A stretch of DNA of 64,000 nucleotides from Jiangella asiatica (GCF_004349065.1 NZ_SMKZ01000035.1:1-64000), one strand, 5' to 3'. Positions 16,781 to 26,777 are shown, counted from the stretch's first letter. The notes: generated by a model from the letters alone, not told the origin. Numbers and translations are program-made.

Positions 16781-19700
16781 GTGAGATCGCTGCGGAGACC
16801 ACGCGTCAGCCGGTCAGGCGACGACCAATTGCGACGAAGGGCAATGCGGACACCGGGACCCGGAGGCTCGCTGACATCGCCGGGTGCGTGGCGGCGGCCA
16901 CTGTCGCTGAGCTTGGTGCTGGCGCTGATGTCGAGCCTTCTCGTGTTGCTCGGCGGCGCGACCATGGCGCAGGCGGCGACGCCGGTGTACGAAATCCACG
17001 GCGACTGGGTGAATGTGTCGCCGCCGGTCTCCCGGGGTACCCCGGTGGTGGCTGAGTGGCGGGTGAACGTCAACGACGCCGATGAGCCGCCGAGCAACGA
17101 CCCGGTAGAGAACGCCACGGCGACGTTCACGGTGGACAAGGCGTTCTTCGACGACATCCCGGACCTGTGCTTGACCGAGGGTGTGGATCCGCCGTCGAGC
17201 ATCTCCGAAGACGGGATGACGTTGACGTGCAACTTCGGCCCCGTCAAGATGGGCACGGCGATCGTGGTGCAAACCCCGGTGGTCGCCAACGGCAGCACGG
17301 GCGAGGAGATCGTGCTGGACGGCACATCGCCGAGTGGCGAGAACGTGGAGCTGCCGCCCGTTCTGATCGAGAACCCGTTCGTGATGGACATGCAGTGGAC
17401 CGGAACCACCGACTACGAGAGGTGGGACGACCCCTACGACCCCCACTATGTGGATGTCGATCTGCAATGGTCCCTGCGACTGGGTAAGGGCTCCGACCCC
17501 GGGCCCACCGACCCGATCACCTTCCGGCTGAACGTCGCCGCGAAGGACGGGTCCAACGTGCCGCAGGCGGTGCAGGTGGGATTCCATCCCCCGAATGCGG
17601 GCGTAGAAGACAACTGGAATAAGGAGGGCTGCACGTCGTACGACTTCGCGCAGGCCGACGGGCATCCTTACTCGAGCAACCCGCCAGCGGCCCGGCACAC
17701 GAACTTCGTCGGCGGCTGCACGCTGACCCAGGTCGGCCCTACGGCCTTCGACCTCACGCTCAGCGGGATCAACTATGACCTCACCAACGTGCCGGAGGTG
17801 GACTCCCTTGGCCACCCGCTGCCACCCAACTGGGACTACGTAGCCAGCGGTTCTGTCTGGTTCCGGGTGACGACCCAGGCCGCCGGGACGATCAGTCTGT
17901 CGATGGCCCCGGAAACGTATGAGGCGCCCACCGGGCAGTCGTACGACGATCTGCCTGGCAACAACACCTCCAACAAGGTGTACACGCTGCCCGGCGGCTT
18001 CCGGGCAGGATACTGGCGGCCGTACACCGGTTCCGGTGGAACGCCGAACGACAACACGTATCGGGTCCCGGCCGGCACTACGGTCAACCAGTGGGTCAAC
18101 ACCGTTTTCGACTCCGACCAGGTGGACCCGGACACTCAGTACGGCAACTGCCTCGTATTCGACCCCACGTACATGACGGCCGTGGAGCCTCCAGCCGACG
18201 CGCCGTACGCGCAGATCCGCGGCCTGATCCGAGCCGGCAACCCGGGCTATCCGGACCAGAGTGGCCAACCGCTGAACAATCCACCGCCGATCTGGTACTA
18301 CACCGGCGGCGTGGGCGACCCGAACGCGTTCGACTGTTTCACCGGCGGTGGCTGGTCGACGACGCCGCCGGCGGACATAGGGACGGTGACCGCGGTCCGA
18401 ATCCTCTATCCGCACTCGCTTCCCCGCGACGAGGGCGTCGACGGCATCCAGCTCAACTGGTACACGCGAGTCAACGATGACGCGCCCGTGGGTGAGGACG
18501 CCTGGATGTACGGATCGGCGCTGCGCAACGGGAACACACTCGGTCCCGGAGAGCCCTGGGACTCGCAGCAATGGGCCCCAGCACCCGAGGGCGCCGAGCA
18601 CGCCTACACCAACGGACGCCGCGACTTCCTGCAGATCGTCCTCGCGGAGCCGTACATCGAGAAGTCCGCGGCCGAACCGACGGTGACGCCGGGTGTGCCG
18701 GCGGACTTCACGCTGACGTACTCGGCCACCGGCGCGGGCCTCGTTCCGCCTACCGTCGATGGCTACCAGATCGTCGACACGTTGCCGGTGGGCATGACCT
18801 ACAAGCCTGGGTCGGCCGACCCGGAGCCGACCGTGACGATGAACGGACAGAACCAGCAGATCCTGACCTGGACACTTGATGACGTGGCGACGAACGTCGA
18901 GCACGAGCTGACGTACCAGGCGACGGCGGATTCGAGCATCCCGCCGGGCACGCCGCTGACGAACACGGCGCAGTCGAGCCTGGCCGGTGCGGATTCGGCA
19001 CCGGTCGAGGAGACGGTGACGACGACCACGAACGGTTACACGACGATCCTCAAGACCTCCGACGTGGAGTACATCCCGAACCGGAACGGGGACGGTGTGG
19101 GGACCGGGTCGTGGACCGTGACCATCGAGTCGCACGACCCGATCACGCAGGCGTTCACCGACACCATCGACATCCTGCCGTACAACGGCGATGGACGTGG
19201 GACGTCGTACTCCGGTACCTACACGCTGGACGAGGTGGTGACGCCGGACGGCGGCACGGTCTACTACACCGACGCCGACCCTACGACGCTGACGGACGAC
19301 CCGCTGGATGAGCCCAACGGTGCCCCGGGCGCTCCGTCGGACCTGTGGACGACGGAGCGGCCGGAGAACCCGACCGCGATCCGGGTGATCGGCGGGGAGC
19401 TCGTGTCCGGTGAGTCGTTCTCGTTCCAGGTGGTCATCTCCACCGACGGCGCGGAGCCGCGCGATGTCTATGTCAACCAGGCACAGGCACGCGCCGAACA
19501 CACCGAGCTGGTGATGCGCACCTCGGCATCGCTGGTGGTCACCGACTACATCACCGAGAAGTCGTCGGACCCCGAGGACGGGTCCACGGTGAAGCCGGGT
19601 GACACCATCACCTACACCGTGACGGTGACGCAGGTCGGTGACGTGCCGTCGGGTGCGGTGTTCACGGACGACGTGTCCGATGTCTTGGACGACGCCGTCT

Positions 19701-21268
19701 ACAACGACGACATCGCCGCGGACATCGGCACCGCGACGTTCGAGGACGGTGTGATCACCTGGGAAGGTGAGATCCCGGTTGGAGAGATCGCTACGATCAC
19801 CTACTCGGTGACGGTGAAGGACGCGACCGAGTTGGACGAGGGCGACAGCAACACGTTCCTCCACAACCAGGTCGAGTCTCCGGGGTGTGTGGACGAGGAG
19901 TCCTGCGACACCGAGCACCCGGTCGGCTACTACACGGTGTCCAAGACCGCTGACCCGGCACCGGGTGAGACGGTGGGCATCAACGACGTCGTGACATACC
20001 ACGTGCAGGTCATCCAGAAGGGCGAAGGGGCCGTCGAGGGCGCGTTCCTCGACGATGACCTGACCGCGGTGCTGGACGACGCCACCTACAACGACGACGC
20101 CACAGCGACGTCCGGTGAGGTGTCGTACGAGGAGCCGACGCTGAGCTGGGCCGGTGACCTCGCCGTCGGTGAGGTCGTCGATCTCACGTACTCGGTAACG
20201 GTGACCGGTGAGGGTGACTACCAGCTCGCCAACGTGGTGACGTCGATCTGCCCGGAGGACGACCCGGATTGCCTCGAAGGTATCTGTGTGCCGGCGCCGG
20301 ACGAGAATCCGGACTGCCAGACGATGCACCCGATCGGCGACTACGAGGTCGAGAAGACCTCGGACCCGGTCGACGGCTCACAGGTGGAGGTCGGTGACGT
20401 CGTGGAGTACACGGTCACCGTGACGCACGTAGGCGCCGCAGACGTCGCCGCTACGTTCGACGACGACCTGTCGGCGGTCTTGGACGACGCCACCTACAAC
20501 GACGACGCGCAGGCATCGGCCGGCGAGGTGTCGTACGCGGAGCCAACCCTGACGTGGGCCGGCGACCTCAGCGAGGGCGACGTGGTGACGGTGACCTATT
20601 CGGTGGCGGTGACCGCCGACGGTGACCGGCATCTGAAAAACGTCGTCACGACGCCGGGTGACTGTGTCCCGGCCGAGGGTCAGGACGAGGCGTGCACAAC
20701 AGAGCACATCAACGGCGCCTACACGTTCTCGAAGACGTCCGACCCTGAACCAGGTTCTGAGGTCGAGGAGGGTGAGGTGGTGACGTACACGGTTACCGTC
20801 GAGCAGGTCGGCACCGCTCCCGTCGAGGATGCCATCGTGGTCGACGACCTCTCCCAGGTTGCTGAGGTGGCGGACTGGAACGACGACGCCACGGCGACGT
20901 CGGGCCAGGTGAGCATGGACAACGAGGAGCTCACCTGGACCGGAGACCTCGAGGTGGGTCAGGTCGTGACGATCACCTACTCGGTGACCGTCGGTGACGA
21001 AGCCGACGCCACTATGCGCAACGTGGTTACCAGTCCCGACGACCGCGGAGAGTGTGTCCCGGCGGCGGACGGCAACCCCGACTGCGAGACCGAGCATCAC
21101 ACGCCGGGTGCCGGGCCGGACCTGCCCGACACCGGTACCAACCTCACCACCTGGTTCCTCATCAGCGGGCTGATCCTGCTGATCGGCGGGCTGGCCCTCG
21201 CGGCCTCGGTCCGCCGGCGTCAGGTGGCCACGGACGGAAGGAGCATCGGCCCCGACGATCTGATCTGA
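16781..21268 (+). CDS. Large LPXTG-anchored surface protein with four tandem repeats (protein 1)
   Basis: This is an approximately 1,495-residue wall-anchored protein. A long basic N-region precedes a signal helix ending AQAATP (about residue 68). The middle (about 70-620) has no family I recognise. A DUF11-like domain (EKSAAEPTVTPGVPADFTL) follows, then four tandem domains of 125-136 residues (starting at about 924, 1052, 1188 and 1315), each opening '.KTsDP..G..V..GD.V.YTVTV' and containing LDDATYNDDA-like strands. The end is LPDTG (1448-1452), a membrane helix and Arg-rich tail, the substrate signal of sortase. GTG 16781 is chosen because GGGAGG lies eight bases upstream. No sortase gene is in the window. 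Confidence 0.9.
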   Translation: MRSLRRPRVSRSGDDQLRRRAMRTPGPGGSLTSPGAWRRPLSLSLVLALMSSLLVLLGGATMAQAATPVYEIHGDWVNVSPPVSRGTPVVAEWRVNVNDADEPPSNDPVENATATFTVDKAFFDDIPDLCLTEGVDPPSSISEDGMTLTCNFGPVKMGTAIVVQTPVVANGSTGEEIVLDGTSPSGENVELPPVLIENPFVMDMQWTGTTDYERWDDPYDPHYVDVDLQWSLRLGKGSDPGPTDPITFRLNVAAKDGSNVPQAVQVGFHPPNAGVEDNWNKEGCTSYDFAQADGHPYSSNPPAARHTNFVGGCTLTQVGPTAFDLTLSGINYDLTNVPEVDSLGHPLPPNWDYVASGSVWFRVTTQAAGTISLSMAPETYEAPTGQSYDDLPGNNTSNKVYTLPGGFRAGYWRPYTGSGGTPNDNTYRVPAGTTVNQWVNTVFDSDQVDPDTQYGNCLVFDPTYMTAVEPPADAPYAQIRGLIRAGNPGYPDQSGQPLNNPPPIWYYTGGVGDPNAFDCFTGGGWSTTPPADIGTVTAVRILYPHSLPRDEGVDGIQLNWYTRVNDDAPVGEDAWMYGSALRNGNTLGPGEPWDSQQWAPAPEGAEHAYTNGRRDFLQIVLAEPYIEKSAAEPTVTPGVPADFTLTYSATGAGLVPPTVDGYQIVDTLPVGMTYKPGSADPEPTVTMNGQNQQILTWTLDDVATNVEHELTYQATADSSIPPGTPLTNTAQSSLAGADSAPVEETVTTTTNGYTTILKTSDVEYIPNRNGDGVGTGSWTVTIESHDPITQAFTDTIDILPYNGDGRGTSYSGTYTLDEVVTPDGGTVYYTDADPTTLTDDPLDEPNGAPGAPSDLWTTERPENPTAIRVIGGELVSGESFSFQVVISTDGAEPRDVYVNQAQARAEHTELVMRTSASLVVTDYITEKSSDPEDGSTVKPGDTITYTVTVTQVGDVPSGAVFTDDVSDVLDDAVYNDDIAADIGTATFEDGVITWEGEIPVGEIATITYSVTVKDATELDEGDSNTFLHNQVESPGCVDEESCDTEHPVGYYTVSKTADPAPGETVGINDVVTYHVQVIQKGEGAVEGAFLDDDLTAVLDDATYNDDATATSGEVSYEEPTLSWAGDLAVGEVVDLTYSVTVTGEGDYQLANVVTSICPEDDPDCLEGICVPAPDENPDCQTMHPIGDYEVEKTSDPVDGSQVEVGDVVEYTVTVTHVGAADVAATFDDDLSAVLDDATYNDDAQASAGEVSYAEPTLTWAGDLSEGDVVTVTYSVAVTADGDRHLKNVVTTPGDCVPAEGQDEACTTEHINGAYTFSKTSDPEPGSEVEEGEVVTYTVTVEQVGTAPVEDAIVVDDLSQVAEVADWNDDATATSGQVSMDNEELTWTGDLEVGQVVTITYSVTVGDEADATMRNVVTSPDDRGECVPAADGNPDCETEHHTPGAGPDLPDTGTNLTTWFLISGLILLIGGLALAASVRRRQVATDGRSIGPDDLI
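19551..21112 (+). repeat. Four tandem DUF11/DUF7927-like domain repeats
   Basis: Four in-frame units begin near 19551, 19935, 20345 and 20722. Each encodes a start like EKTSDPVDGSQVEVGDVVEY, a central LDDATYNDDA, then TWAGDL...VTYSV and a Cys pair before the next unit (for example CVPA...C.TEH). The units form the stalk of surface protein 1. Nucleotide divergence is high enough to suggest old duplications. Confidence 0.8.
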
Positions 21269-21278
21269 ACCGCACCTG

Positions 21279-21316
21279 CGTCGTGCCCCGGCCTCACCCG
21301 AGGCCGGGGCACGACG
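21279..21316. terminator. Terminator after surface protein 1
   Basis: A perfect 17-bp stem closes a 4-base loop (ACCC), with the left arm from 21279 (CGTCGTGCCCCGGCCTC) and the right arm ending at 21316. It begins ten bases after the stop codon and separates the two surface-protein transcription units. Confidence 0.88.
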
Positions 21317-21369
21317 CTGCTCGGTGGTCGGTTTCCGCCGCATCCGTAGGGTTTGGCTGATCGTCAAAC

Positions 21370-21383
21370 GTGATCCGCGTCAC
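21370..21383. promoter_or_regulatory. Crp-like palindrome upstream of surface protein 2
   Basis: GTGATCCGCGTCAC is a GTGA-N6-TCAC site 139 bases before the start codon at 21509. It is part of a duplicated leader also found before surface protein 1 (the site there differs by one base). Confidence 0.6.
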
Positions 21384-21508
21384 AATGCGTGCTGATCGTG
21401 CCGGCCACCAACTCCTAACAGTCAGCGCCCGTCATCTACCTGCCGCCCGGCAGGCCGCTCGACAGGGGGACGGCGCAGGTGCGACGGACAGCTAGGGAGG
21501 ACCTGCCA

Positions 21509-24500
21509 GTGAGATCGCTGAAACGACGCGGAGACCGACCAGGCGACGACCAGGTGAGACGAGCATCACGGCGGACGGTTCGAGCAGCAGGTGCTCTGAC
21601 CGCACTCGGCGTGGTCGGCTCGACGCTGGCCGGGGCGGGTGCGACCCTGCCCGCCGCTCAGGCCGCGCCGGGCGACGCCATCACCGGCACCATCTGGCAG
21701 GACTACGACTCCGACGGGATGCTGGACACCTTCGAGGACTCCGGGCTGCTGGAAGGCATCGAGGTTTACGCCTACGACGCTGACGGCAACATCGCCGGCC
21801 CGGTCACCACCGCGGCCGACGGGACGTACTCGCTGCCCGTGACGAGCGACGCCGGCCCGTGGCGAGTCGAGGCCAACGTGCCGGACACCCCGGAGTGGGA
21901 GGAATGGCGCGACTCCGTGGTCGGCCGCGCGGCCGGGTCGAGCAACGGCACCACGGTGCAGTTCGTCGACACCGTCCCCGCCGCCGAAGTCGACTTCTCC
22001 TTCCAGGTGCCCAGCACGTTCGTGGAGAACAACCCATACGTGTACCTGCCGACGTTCCGCTTCGGCGGGCATGACGGTGACCAGTCCGCCGACTTCGGTG
22101 GGGCGGCGCATGAGTACGAAGCGATGAGTCCGAACGACTCGACCCCGGTCCCGACCACCATGCAGGTGCCGTTCGGCCAAGTCGGCGCCACCTACGGCAC
22201 CGCGTGGCAGCGGGCCGAGGAGCCAGGCGGCACCGGGACGGTGTTCGCCTCGGCGTATGTACGGCGGCACACTGGCCTTGGCCCCGGTGGGATCGACGCG
22301 ATTTACCGGGTCACGCCGGACGGCGGGACGCCGGACTCGCCGACTGCGAGCGCAGGCCTCTTCGTCAACCTGTCGGACTACGGCATTGACGTCGGCAGCG
22401 ACTCCGACCCCGGTGCATTGCCGGGCGACCCCAACGGCCTGCGGCCGGTGGTGAGCACCGACAACCCGGCCTACAACTGGATCATGGACGCCCAGGCGTG
22501 GGACAAGGTCGGCCGCGTCGGCCTCGGCGCCATGGAGATCTCCAACGACCAGGAATCGCTGTTCGCCGTCAACCTCCACAACCGGTCCCTGGTCGAGATC
22601 GAGATCAGCCGTGACGGCACGCAGGTGCTCGACGTGACCGAGCATGAGCTGGACGCGTACTTCCCGGACAACAGCAACCTGCGGCCCCACGGCATCTCGG
22701 CCAACCCGCTGACCAACGAGATGTACCTGACGGTCACCGACACCGCGGAGGGTGGCCCTCGGACTGACCTGCACGCCTACGTGTACGCGTTCGACCCGGC
22801 CGACCCCACCAATCTGCGTGAGGTCTTGGAGTTCCCGCTCCACTACGACCGTGGCCTGTTCAACGGCAATCTCTACAGCGCGAGCTACCAACCGTGGAGC
22901 ACCAACTCCGCGGACTGGCTCCAATTCCAGCAGGGGATCATCATGTACTCCTCGGTGCCGATCGTGGCGGACGCGCGCTATCTGCACGGTGACCTGATCA
23001 TCGGTATCCGCGATCTGGGTGGTGACCTTTTCGGGTATCTCACCCATCTCGCTCCGGACAACAACGCAGAAGTGGTCGCTCGCTCGCTCGGCGGCGAGCT
23101 GTTGAAGGCCGGCTCCAACGGTGACGGCACCTGGTCCATCGAGCAGAACGGCCAGGTCAACGGGCAGCAGGGTGCCACGACGCAGGTCACCCTGAAAGGC
23201 CCGAACGGTCAGCCGGGCAAGTTCTTCATGGACACGTGGGTGAACAGCGCCGAGCACCTCGGTGCCACGCTGGTCGTGCCGAGCCGTGCGGACGGCATCC
23301 TGGCGACCGGCATCCACGTCGCCGAGGCCGGCTACCAGGCCGGCACCCGCCGGTTCTTCCAAGACAACGGCACGCTCGTAGAGCCGCGCGGTGCGGCGAT
23401 CATCGTCAACACCGCGGCGACCCGTACGGCGAAGGGCAACAGCCTGGGTGAGCTGACCGCGATGGCGTCGGCGGCGCCGATCGAGATCGGCAACTACGTC
23501 TGGTACGACGTCGACAATGACGGCATCCAAGACCCCGACGAGACGCCGGTCGAAGGTGCCACCGTCAACCTGTACGAGGTGGACGCCGACGGCAACCGCA
23601 CGCTCGTCAGCACCACGACGACCGACGCGAACGGCCAGTACTACTTCTCGTCCAATGACGAGGACTACCAGCTGCAGACACACACCGACTACGTCGTCGG
23701 CGTGGACAACCCGGTCGACTACGAAGCCGGCGGGCCGCTGGAGAACTGGTATCCGACGGTCCCCGACACCGGCGACGCCGACTCCGTCGACCCGGACCGC
23801 AACGACTCCGACGGTTTGGTCGAGGAGACCGAGGAGGGATCGTTCCCGTATGCCGCCATCACCACGGGCGGGCCGGGCGAGAACGACCACACGATCGACT
23901 TCGGCTACTCGAACATCGACTACGAGTTCGACAAACGGATGGTGTCCGGTCCGACGGAGAACCTCGACGACGACGGCACGTGGACCATCACCTATGAGCT
24001 GGTCGCCGAGAACACCGGCATGATCGACGGTGCGTACCTGCTCACCGACGACCTCACCGGGTACGGCGAGGGCATCGAGGTGGTCGACACCCAGGTGGTG
24101 TCCGGTCCGCCGGAGGCCGACGGGCTGCTGAACCCGAACTGGGACGGCACCAGTGACCTGAACGTCGTCACCGGCGAAGTGCCGATCGAAGCGCAGTCGA
24201 CAGTCGAAAACGGCACCGAGCACATCTACACGCTGACGGTGACGGTCGCGCTGGAGACCGACCCGGAGACCGGTGAGGCGGTCGTGACGCCCGACCAGCT
24301 GGCCTGCACGCCGGACCAGGTACCGGGTGAGGGCACGACTGGGCTGTTCAACACCGCCACGATGGACCCGACCAACCATGAAGACCTCACCGACAACGAG
24401 TGCAGCGAGCTGCCGCTGGTCACGCTGGACAAGACCGTGGTCACCGAGCCGCACGTCGTGGACCGGGAGAACCAGCCGGGCGTGTGGGAGATCACCTACG

Positions 24501-25987
24501 GCCTCACCGTCACCAACGAGACCGAGGTGCCCACCGACTACGACCTCGAGGACCGGCTCCGCTTCGGCACCGGCATCGAGATCGTCGACGGCTCGGTCGT
24601 CGCCGAGAACACGGTGCCGGGCACCATCGAGACCCGGCCGGAGTACGACGGCGTCACCGACCTGTTGATCGTCGAGGACGAGCCGATCGGGGCGCTGGAG
24701 TCGCACGAGTACACCGTCACGGTGCAGTTCACGCTCGACCTGCCGAACCCGCCCGCGCAGCCCGACCCGTCGGACTGCACGCTGGTGAGCGGCGAGGAGG
24801 ACGGCACCGGCCTGTACAACGACGCCACCAGCTCGTTCAACTCCTACCCGGACAGCGACAACGAGTGCCGTGAGGTCGGCGACCCGGGGCACACCAAGTC
24901 GCTGATCTCGGCCGAGTCGATCGGCGACGGCCAGTGGCAGATCGTCTACGGCATCGAGGTGATCAACAAGGGTGTCGCGCCGACGCTCTACGATCTGGAG
25001 GACGAGCTGCACTTCACCGACCAGGTGTCGGTCGTCTCCGCGGACGTCACGGCCGCTCCTGACGAGGTGACGCTGTTCGACCCGCCGTGGGACGGGCAGG
25101 ACCAGCTCGTCATCGCCGAGGAGGTGCCGCTCCTGGGCACCGACGACGAGGGCTACACGTCGCACCAGTACGAGCTGACCGTCATCGCGGAGGTGCCGTT
25201 GCAGTTCGACTTCGGCGAGGACGGCTCCGACCCGACCGCCTGCCCGGGCGAGGGCACGGACCCGCACGCGGACACGGCGTTCAACAACGTGTCCACGCTG
25301 ACCGACGAGGCCGGCCTGGAAGACGAGGACGAAGCCTGCGCCGAACCGCCGTCGATCGACATCGACAAGACGGTCAGCAGCGAGCCGACCGCCAACGACG
25401 ACGGCACGTGGACCATCACGTACGACCTGGTGGCCACGAACAGCGGTCAGGGTGACGGCGTCTACACCGTCATCGACCAGCTCCGTTACGGCGAGGGCTT
25501 CGACGTCGAGGACTCCCAGGTGATCACCACCCCGGAGGATGTGACGCCGCTGGACACGTGGACCGGTCAAGGGCCGGAGGGCGACCCGGTGAACGTCATC
25601 GCCGAGGACGTTCCGCTCGCCGCCGGCGGGGTGCACACCTACCAGGTTCAGGTGATCTTCACCCTCGACGAGGACGCCATGACCGAGGAGTCGATGCAGT
25701 GCCCGGAGTCCGGCTCCGGCGAGAACGGCGCCCTGGCCAACAGCACCGGGATCGAGCACAACGACCTCACCGACGAGGACGAGGCGTGCATGGAGCCCGA
25801 GGAGCCGGGCGAGCCGGACAGCCCGGACGACCCGGAACCGCCGACCGACGATGACGACGATCTGCCCGACACCGGTGGGAACGTGACGCTCCTGCTGCTG
25901 GCGGCCGGTCTGCTCGTCATCGCCGGTGGCACCGGCGTGGCGTTCACCCGGCGCCGCAACACCGGCTCGGGCGGCCTGACCAGCTGA
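21509..25987 (+). CDS. Large LPXTG-anchored surface protein with SdrD-B-like domains (protein 2)
   Basis: This is an approximately 1,492-residue wall-anchored protein. The N-terminus (VRSLKRRGDRPGDDQVRR) resembles that of protein 1. A signal helix ending AQAAPG (about residue 53) is followed by an SdrD-B/Cna-B-like domain (GTIWQDYDSDGMLDTFEDSG), a large beta-rich region (100-650) without a family I know, and a second SdrD-B domain at about 659 (GNYVWYDVDNDGIQDPDETP). Four tandem repeats of about 155 residues (from about 805, 969, 1125 and 1281; 'DKTV...GTWTITYDLVATN') precede an acidic linker and LPDTG (1452-1456) with membrane helix and Arg tail. GTG 21509 has GGGAGG eight bases upstream. 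Confidence 0.9.
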   Translation: MRSLKRRGDRPGDDQVRRASRRTVRAAGALTALGVVGSTLAGAGATLPAAQAAPGDAITGTIWQDYDSDGMLDTFEDSGLLEGIEVYAYDADGNIAGPVTTAADGTYSLPVTSDAGPWRVEANVPDTPEWEEWRDSVVGRAAGSSNGTTVQFVDTVPAAEVDFSFQVPSTFVENNPYVYLPTFRFGGHDGDQSADFGGAAHEYEAMSPNDSTPVPTTMQVPFGQVGATYGTAWQRAEEPGGTGTVFASAYVRRHTGLGPGGIDAIYRVTPDGGTPDSPTASAGLFVNLSDYGIDVGSDSDPGALPGDPNGLRPVVSTDNPAYNWIMDAQAWDKVGRVGLGAMEISNDQESLFAVNLHNRSLVEIEISRDGTQVLDVTEHELDAYFPDNSNLRPHGISANPLTNEMYLTVTDTAEGGPRTDLHAYVYAFDPADPTNLREVLEFPLHYDRGLFNGNLYSASYQPWSTNSADWLQFQQGIIMYSSVPIVADARYLHGDLIIGIRDLGGDLFGYLTHLAPDNNAEVVARSLGGELLKAGSNGDGTWSIEQNGQVNGQQGATTQVTLKGPNGQPGKFFMDTWVNSAEHLGATLVVPSRADGILATGIHVAEAGYQAGTRRFFQDNGTLVEPRGAAIIVNTAATRTAKGNSLGELTAMASAAPIEIGNYVWYDVDNDGIQDPDETPVEGATVNLYEVDADGNRTLVSTTTTDANGQYYFSSNDEDYQLQTHTDYVVGVDNPVDYEAGGPLENWYPTVPDTGDADSVDPDRNDSDGLVEETEEGSFPYAAITTGGPGENDHTIDFGYSNIDYEFDKRMVSGPTENLDDDGTWTITYELVAENTGMIDGAYLLTDDLTGYGEGIEVVDTQVVSGPPEADGLLNPNWDGTSDLNVVTGEVPIEAQSTVENGTEHIYTLTVTVALETDPETGEAVVTPDQLACTPDQVPGEGTTGLFNTATMDPTNHEDLTDNECSELPLVTLDKTVVTEPHVVDRENQPGVWEITYGLTVTNETEVPTDYDLEDRLRFGTGIEIVDGSVVAENTVPGTIETRPEYDGVTDLLIVEDEPIGALESHEYTVTVQFTLDLPNPPAQPDPSDCTLVSGEEDGTGLYNDATSSFNSYPDSDNECREVGDPGHTKSLISAESIGDGQWQIVYGIEVINKGVAPTLYDLEDELHFTDQVSVVSADVTAAPDEVTLFDPPWDGQDQLVIAEEVPLLGTDDEGYTSHQYELTVIAEVPLQFDFGEDGSDPTACPGEGTDPHADTAFNNVSTLTDEAGLEDEDEACAEPPSIDIDKTVSSEPTANDDGTWTITYDLVATNSGQGDGVYTVIDQLRYGEGFDVEDSQVITTPEDVTPLDTWTGQGPEGDPVNVIAEDVPLAAGGVHTYQVQVIFTLDEDAMTEESMQCPESGSGENGALANSTGIEHNDLTDEDEACMEPEEPGEPDSPDDPEPPTDDDDDLPDTGGNVTLLLLAAGLLVIAGGTGVAFTRRRNTGSGGLTS
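23924..25800 (+). repeat. Four tandem stalk-domain repeats in surface protein 2
   Basis: Four in-frame units begin near 23924, 24416, 24884 and 25352. Shared features are a 'DKTVSSEPTANDDGTWTITY' opening, a 'LRYGEGFDV' strand, a 'V.VIAEDVPL.....H.Y.V.V' strand and a Cys-containing end before the next unit. They are not recognisably the same family as the repeats in protein 1. Confidence 0.75.
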
Positions 25988-26005
25988 CCCGGCGGCGCAG
26001 AACAC

Positions 26006-26047
26006 GCTGGGCCCGGTGCTCCGTTCACACGGAGTGCCGGGCCCAGC
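26006..26047. terminator. Terminator after surface protein 2
   Basis: A 19-bp stem (two G-U pairs as RNA) with a 4-base loop TCAC; the left arm begins GCTGGGCCCGG. It starts 19 bases after the stop codon, separates the surface-protein gene from the ECF sigma gene, and is the last element of the surface-protein pair. Confidence 0.88.
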
Positions 26048-26222
26048 ACATGCGGCCCGCCGTGCGCGACATCACACCGCGCTGACCGTGGCCGCCAGGC
26101 GGTTTGTGACGGAATTCGCGGGCCGATTTGCGGTGCATTGCGGCAATATCGTGTTTCCCCCTCGGCCGTTCGTGTGGGCACTGCCGACGCGGTGGACCCC
26201 CACGGGCCGCGAGCGTCTGATC

Positions 26223-26777
26223 ATGACCACCGGGTGGGACCGTTATGACGAGGTCACGGCACTGCTCGACCGCGCCAACGCCGGCGACGAAGCGGCGTTC
26301 GTCGACCTCTACCGGGAGGTCGCGCCGCTGGCCAGGCGCGCCGCCCGCCGGATCGTGCGCGACGGCCACGCCGTGGACGACCTGGTGCAGGAGACCTTCT
26401 ACCTCGTGCTCAACGCCGTCCGCTCCGGACACGGGCCGCGCGAGTCGTTCCACGGCTACGTGCTGGCCACCGTCCGGCGCCTGGCTTACCGCCACTCGGG
26501 CCAGCAGAAGCGCACGGTCGCCATCCACGACCCGGTCGTGTGGGACCGGCTGCTGGGTCGCACCCCGGCCGCCGACGCCGACGGCGACCGCATCGCGGCC
26601 GCCTGGGCCGGCCTCCCGGCCCGCTGGCGCCAGGTCCTGTGGCTCGTCGACGTCGAGGACTACGCACCAGCAGAACTTGCCCCGCGCATGGCGATGACGC
26701 CCAACGCCGTCTCCAGCCTGGCCACGCGGGCCCGCCGCGCCCTCCGGGCCGCCTACCTCGCGGCCGCCGATGCCTGA
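26223..26777 (+). CDS. ECF-type sigma factor (copy 1)
   Basis: This is a 184-residue sigma-70 family protein with region 2 (about residues 15-85; AAFVDLYREVAPLARRAARR, VDDLVQETFYLVLNAV) and region 4 (about 120-180; LPARWRQVLWLVDVEDYAPA, MAMTPNAVSSLATRARRALR). No adjacent anti-sigma gene with a zinc-binding or membrane segment is visible. The ATG at 26223 fits the size of its paralogue at 32259. It lies just downstream of the surface-protein pair, convergent with a LuxR-type ATPase. It shares the WAGLP.RWR.VLW and MTPNAVSSLA segments with the second sigma of the quartet. Confidence 0.88.
   Translation: MTTGWDRYDEVTALLDRANAGDEAAFVDLYREVAPLARRAARRIVRDGHAVDDLVQETFYLVLNAVRSGHGPRESFHGYVLATVRRLAYRHSGQQKRTVAIHDPVVWDRLLGRTPAADADGDRIAAAWAGLPARWRQVLWLVDVEDYAPAELAPRMAMTPNAVSSLATRARRALRAAYLAAADA

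Noticed and set aside
16814-20329. Very long open frame on the minus strand opposite surface protein 1 (and a similar one at 21566-26005 opposite protein 2)
   Set aside because: The translations are Arg/His/Val/Gly-rich with no domain. They mirror the high-GC third-position bias of the sense genes, which have clear signal peptides, repeats and LPXTG motifs.
19551-21112. CRISPR or satellite-like repeat array
   Set aside because: The repeats are in-frame protein domains of about 380 bp with diverged sequence and no short constant repeat or spacers.
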